Source: Anaerolineae bacterium (GTDB lineage: Bacteria; Chloroflexota; Anaerolineae; Anaerolineales; Anaerolineaceae). Taken from it: DNA of 6,468 nt. Shown here piece by piece: positions 5,097 to 6,468 of this stretch (position 1 is the first letter of the stretch; the number at the start of each line of letters is the position of its first letter). Below the pieces are notes generated by a model. The model saw only the letters and a list, made by a program, of their open reading frames with translations. It was not told the origin of the DNA and did not search any database. The position numbers were made by a program, and so were the translations under genes. The stretch is from assembly GCA_016213455.1 (NCBI GenBank), contig JACRAG010000388.1:1-6468 (forward strand), read 5' to 3'.

Positions 5097-6468
5097 TTAC
5101 GCCAGCATGGCTGCCATGTCAGCCTGCGGGGTGGAGACCGGCTTGATATCGAAGGTCTTGACCAGGAAATCCAGCACGTTGGGCGTGATGAAAGCCGGCA
5201 GGGTAGGGCCAAGATAAATATTCTTGATACCCAGGGAAAGCAGGCTGAGCAAGATGCACACTGCCTTTTGTTCGTACCAGGATAGCACCAGGGTCAACGG
5301 CAGGTCGTTGACAGAGCACTGGAAGGCATCCGCCAGCGCCAGCGCAATCTGCACCGCCGAATAAGCATCGTTGCACTGTCCCACATCCAGCAGGCGCGGC
5401 AGCCCGGCGACGGTGCCAAAGTCCAGCGAATTGAAGCGATACTTGCCGCACGCCAGGGTCAGCATCAGCGTATCTTCCGGCGTGGTTTTGGCAAAATCGG
5501 TGTAGTAGTTGCGACCCGGTTTGGCGCCGTCACAGCCGCCCACCAGGAAGAAGTGTTTGATCTTGCCGGCTTTGACCGCATCCACCACCAGCCCGGCGTT
5601 GGAGAGCACCGCGTTGCGGGCAAATCCGTTCATGATGCGTTTTTCCGGCTCGTCCGCCGCCCAACCGCCCAGCGCCAGGGCTTTTTCGATCACCGCGCTG
5701 AAATCCTTCTTGCCATCGACGGCTGCCACATGCGCAATGCCGTCCCAGCCCACCACGCCTGTGGTGAAGATGCGGTCCGCATAGCTGGGGCGCGGCTCCA
5801 TCAGGCAGTTGGTGGTCATCAGGATCGCGCCGGGCAGATCGTTGAACTCACGCTGCTGGTTTTGCCAGGCGCTGCCGAAGTTACCAATCAGGTGCGCATA
5901 CCGCTTGAAGAACGGGTAGGCATTGGCGGGCAGCATCTCGCCGTGGGTATATACGTTCACGCCCTTGCCGGCGGTCTGCTCCAGCAGCTGCGCCAGGTCG
6001 TGCAGGTCGTGACCGGAAACAACGATGAACGGACCCTTCTTGCGGGTGGTCAGCGTGGCGGTCGGCTCCGGGTGACCGAAGGTCTCGGTGTTGGCGCGGT
6101 CGAGCAGCGCCATCACAGCCAGGTTCTGCCTGCCAAATTCCATCACCTGCCCGACCATGGTTTCGAGCGTCACGCTTTCATCCAGCAAGCCTGCCGAGAC
6201 CTCTAACAAATAGTTGTTGAGACTCTCGTCGCGGTAGCCGAGCACCCAGGCGTGATAAGCATAAGCCGCCATGCCCTTGATGCCGTAGAGCAGGGTATCT
6301 TTGAGCGACTGCACATCCGGGTTAATCGCAGCCAGCGGGCGCAGGTTGGCGCGGTAAGCCGCTTCCTGAACGTCTTCGTCATTTTGAGGCAGCACAAAAT
6401 TGGCTGCTGCTGGCACAGCTGCCGGGCGGGGATGCACCACCTGCTGCAGCTGCTGCTTCGCTGCCTGC
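5097..6468 (-). CDS. hcp: Hybrid-cluster protein / hydroxylamine reductase, 5' end beyond the window
   Basis: Hcp proteins carry a standard Fe-S cluster and a 4Fe-2S-2O hybrid cluster, and reduce nitric oxide or hydroxylamine in anaerobic nitrosative-stress defence. Counting from the valine codon at 6440 as residue 1, all hybrid-cluster ligands are present: His144 (SGHDLHD), Glu168 (THGEML), Cys212 (TTNCLMEP), Cys303 (GGCDGA, the persulfide position), Cys331 (ACGKYRFN), Cys356 (GQCNDAYSA), and Glu390 and Lys392 (SWYEQKA). Their spacing matches known Hcps closely. The frame stays open to the right edge, so the GTG at 6440 is unlikely to be the start, and the N-terminal four-cysteine cluster motif must lie outside the window. 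Between the first conserved helix (SLKDTLLYGIKG) and His144 there are about 95 residues, compared with about 210 in Desulfovibrio, so it belongs to the short form lacking a helical bundle. An Ala/Pro/Gln-rich stretch precedes that helix. Confidence 0.95.
   Translation of the reverse strand, partial: QAAKQQLQQVVHPRPAAVPAAANFVLPQNDEDVQEAAYRANLRPLAAINPDVQSLKDTLLYGIKGMAAYAYHAWVLGYRDESLNNYLLEVSAGLLDESVTLETMVGQVMEFGRQNLAVMALLDRANTETFGHPEPTATLTTRKKGPFIVVSGHDLHDLAQLLEQTAGKGVNVYTHGEMLPANAYPFFKRYAHLIGNFGSAWQNQQREFNDLPGAILMTTNCLMEPRPSYADRIFTTGVVGWDGIAHVAAVDGKKDFSAVIEKALALGGWAADEPEKRIMNGFARNAVLSNAGLVVDAVKAGKIKHFFLVGGCDGAKPGRNYYTDFAKTTPEDTLMLTLACGKYRFNSLDFGTVAGLPRLLDVGQCNDAYSAVQIALALADAFQCSVNDLPLTLVLSWYEQKAVCILLSLLSLGIKNIYLGPTLPAFITPNVLDFLVKTFDIKPVSTPQADMAAMLA

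Noticed and set aside
5553..6206. 217-residue plus-strand open frame opposite hcp
   Set aside because: Antisense shadow of hcp; no family motif or ribosome-binding site.
6441..6458. CTG/CAG-rich short repeat at the right edge
   Set aside because: It is coding sequence for the Gln/Leu-rich part of Hcp and too short and irregular to be a microsatellite of note.

Overview
The window (6,468 bp, GC-rich, roughly 57-60% by eye) is bacterial chromosomal DNA with metabolic and housekeeping genes. It shows no tRNA, rRNA, CRISPR array, insertion sequence or phage gene. The gene set (GH130-type phosphorylase end, D-galactonate dehydratase, Gfo/Idh/MocA oxidoreductase, a short-form hybrid-cluster protein) would suit an anaerobic or facultative heterotroph. 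An environmental Chloroflexota (Anaerolineae-like) is my guess, but it rests on general resemblance and no marker gene in the window proves it.

Layout, left to right. Positions 1-162 are the 3' end of a plus-strand gene resembling GH130 mannoside phosphorylases, with a TAG inside the reading frame at 34-36. A strong two-way terminator (224-260) separates it from a minus-strand endonuclease/exonuclease/phosphatase (EEP) gene (285-1016). A 140-bp divergent spacer with three short palindromes leads into plus-strand dgoD (1157-2263), followed by a plus-strand CPBP/CAAX-protease-like membrane protein (2329-3012). Converging on this is minus-strand xthA, exonuclease III (3041-3826). A 95-bp divergent promoter region separates xthA from a plus-strand Gfo/Idh/MocA oxidoreductase (3922-4944). 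A 152-bp convergent gap with a perfect 14-bp inverted repeat follows. Last is the minus-strand hybrid-cluster protein gene hcp (5097 to beyond the right edge).

How the genes relate: three genes point to sugar or sugar-acid use (GH130 end, dgoD, Gfo/Idh/MocA), but they are not one operon, because minus-strand DNA-enzyme genes lie between them. Two members of the DNase I-like EEP fold lie about 2 kb apart; one is clearly exonuclease III for base-excision repair, the other is of unknown substrate. Hcp would handle nitric oxide or hydroxylamine stress and is transcribed separately.

I found no convincing new multi-gene system. The points most worth a second look are the short-form Hcp with a long Ala/Pro/Gln-rich N-terminal stretch, the in-frame TAG in the GH130 end, the palindromes in the spacer before dgoD, and the altered cofactor-site motifs of the Gfo/Idh/MocA protein.
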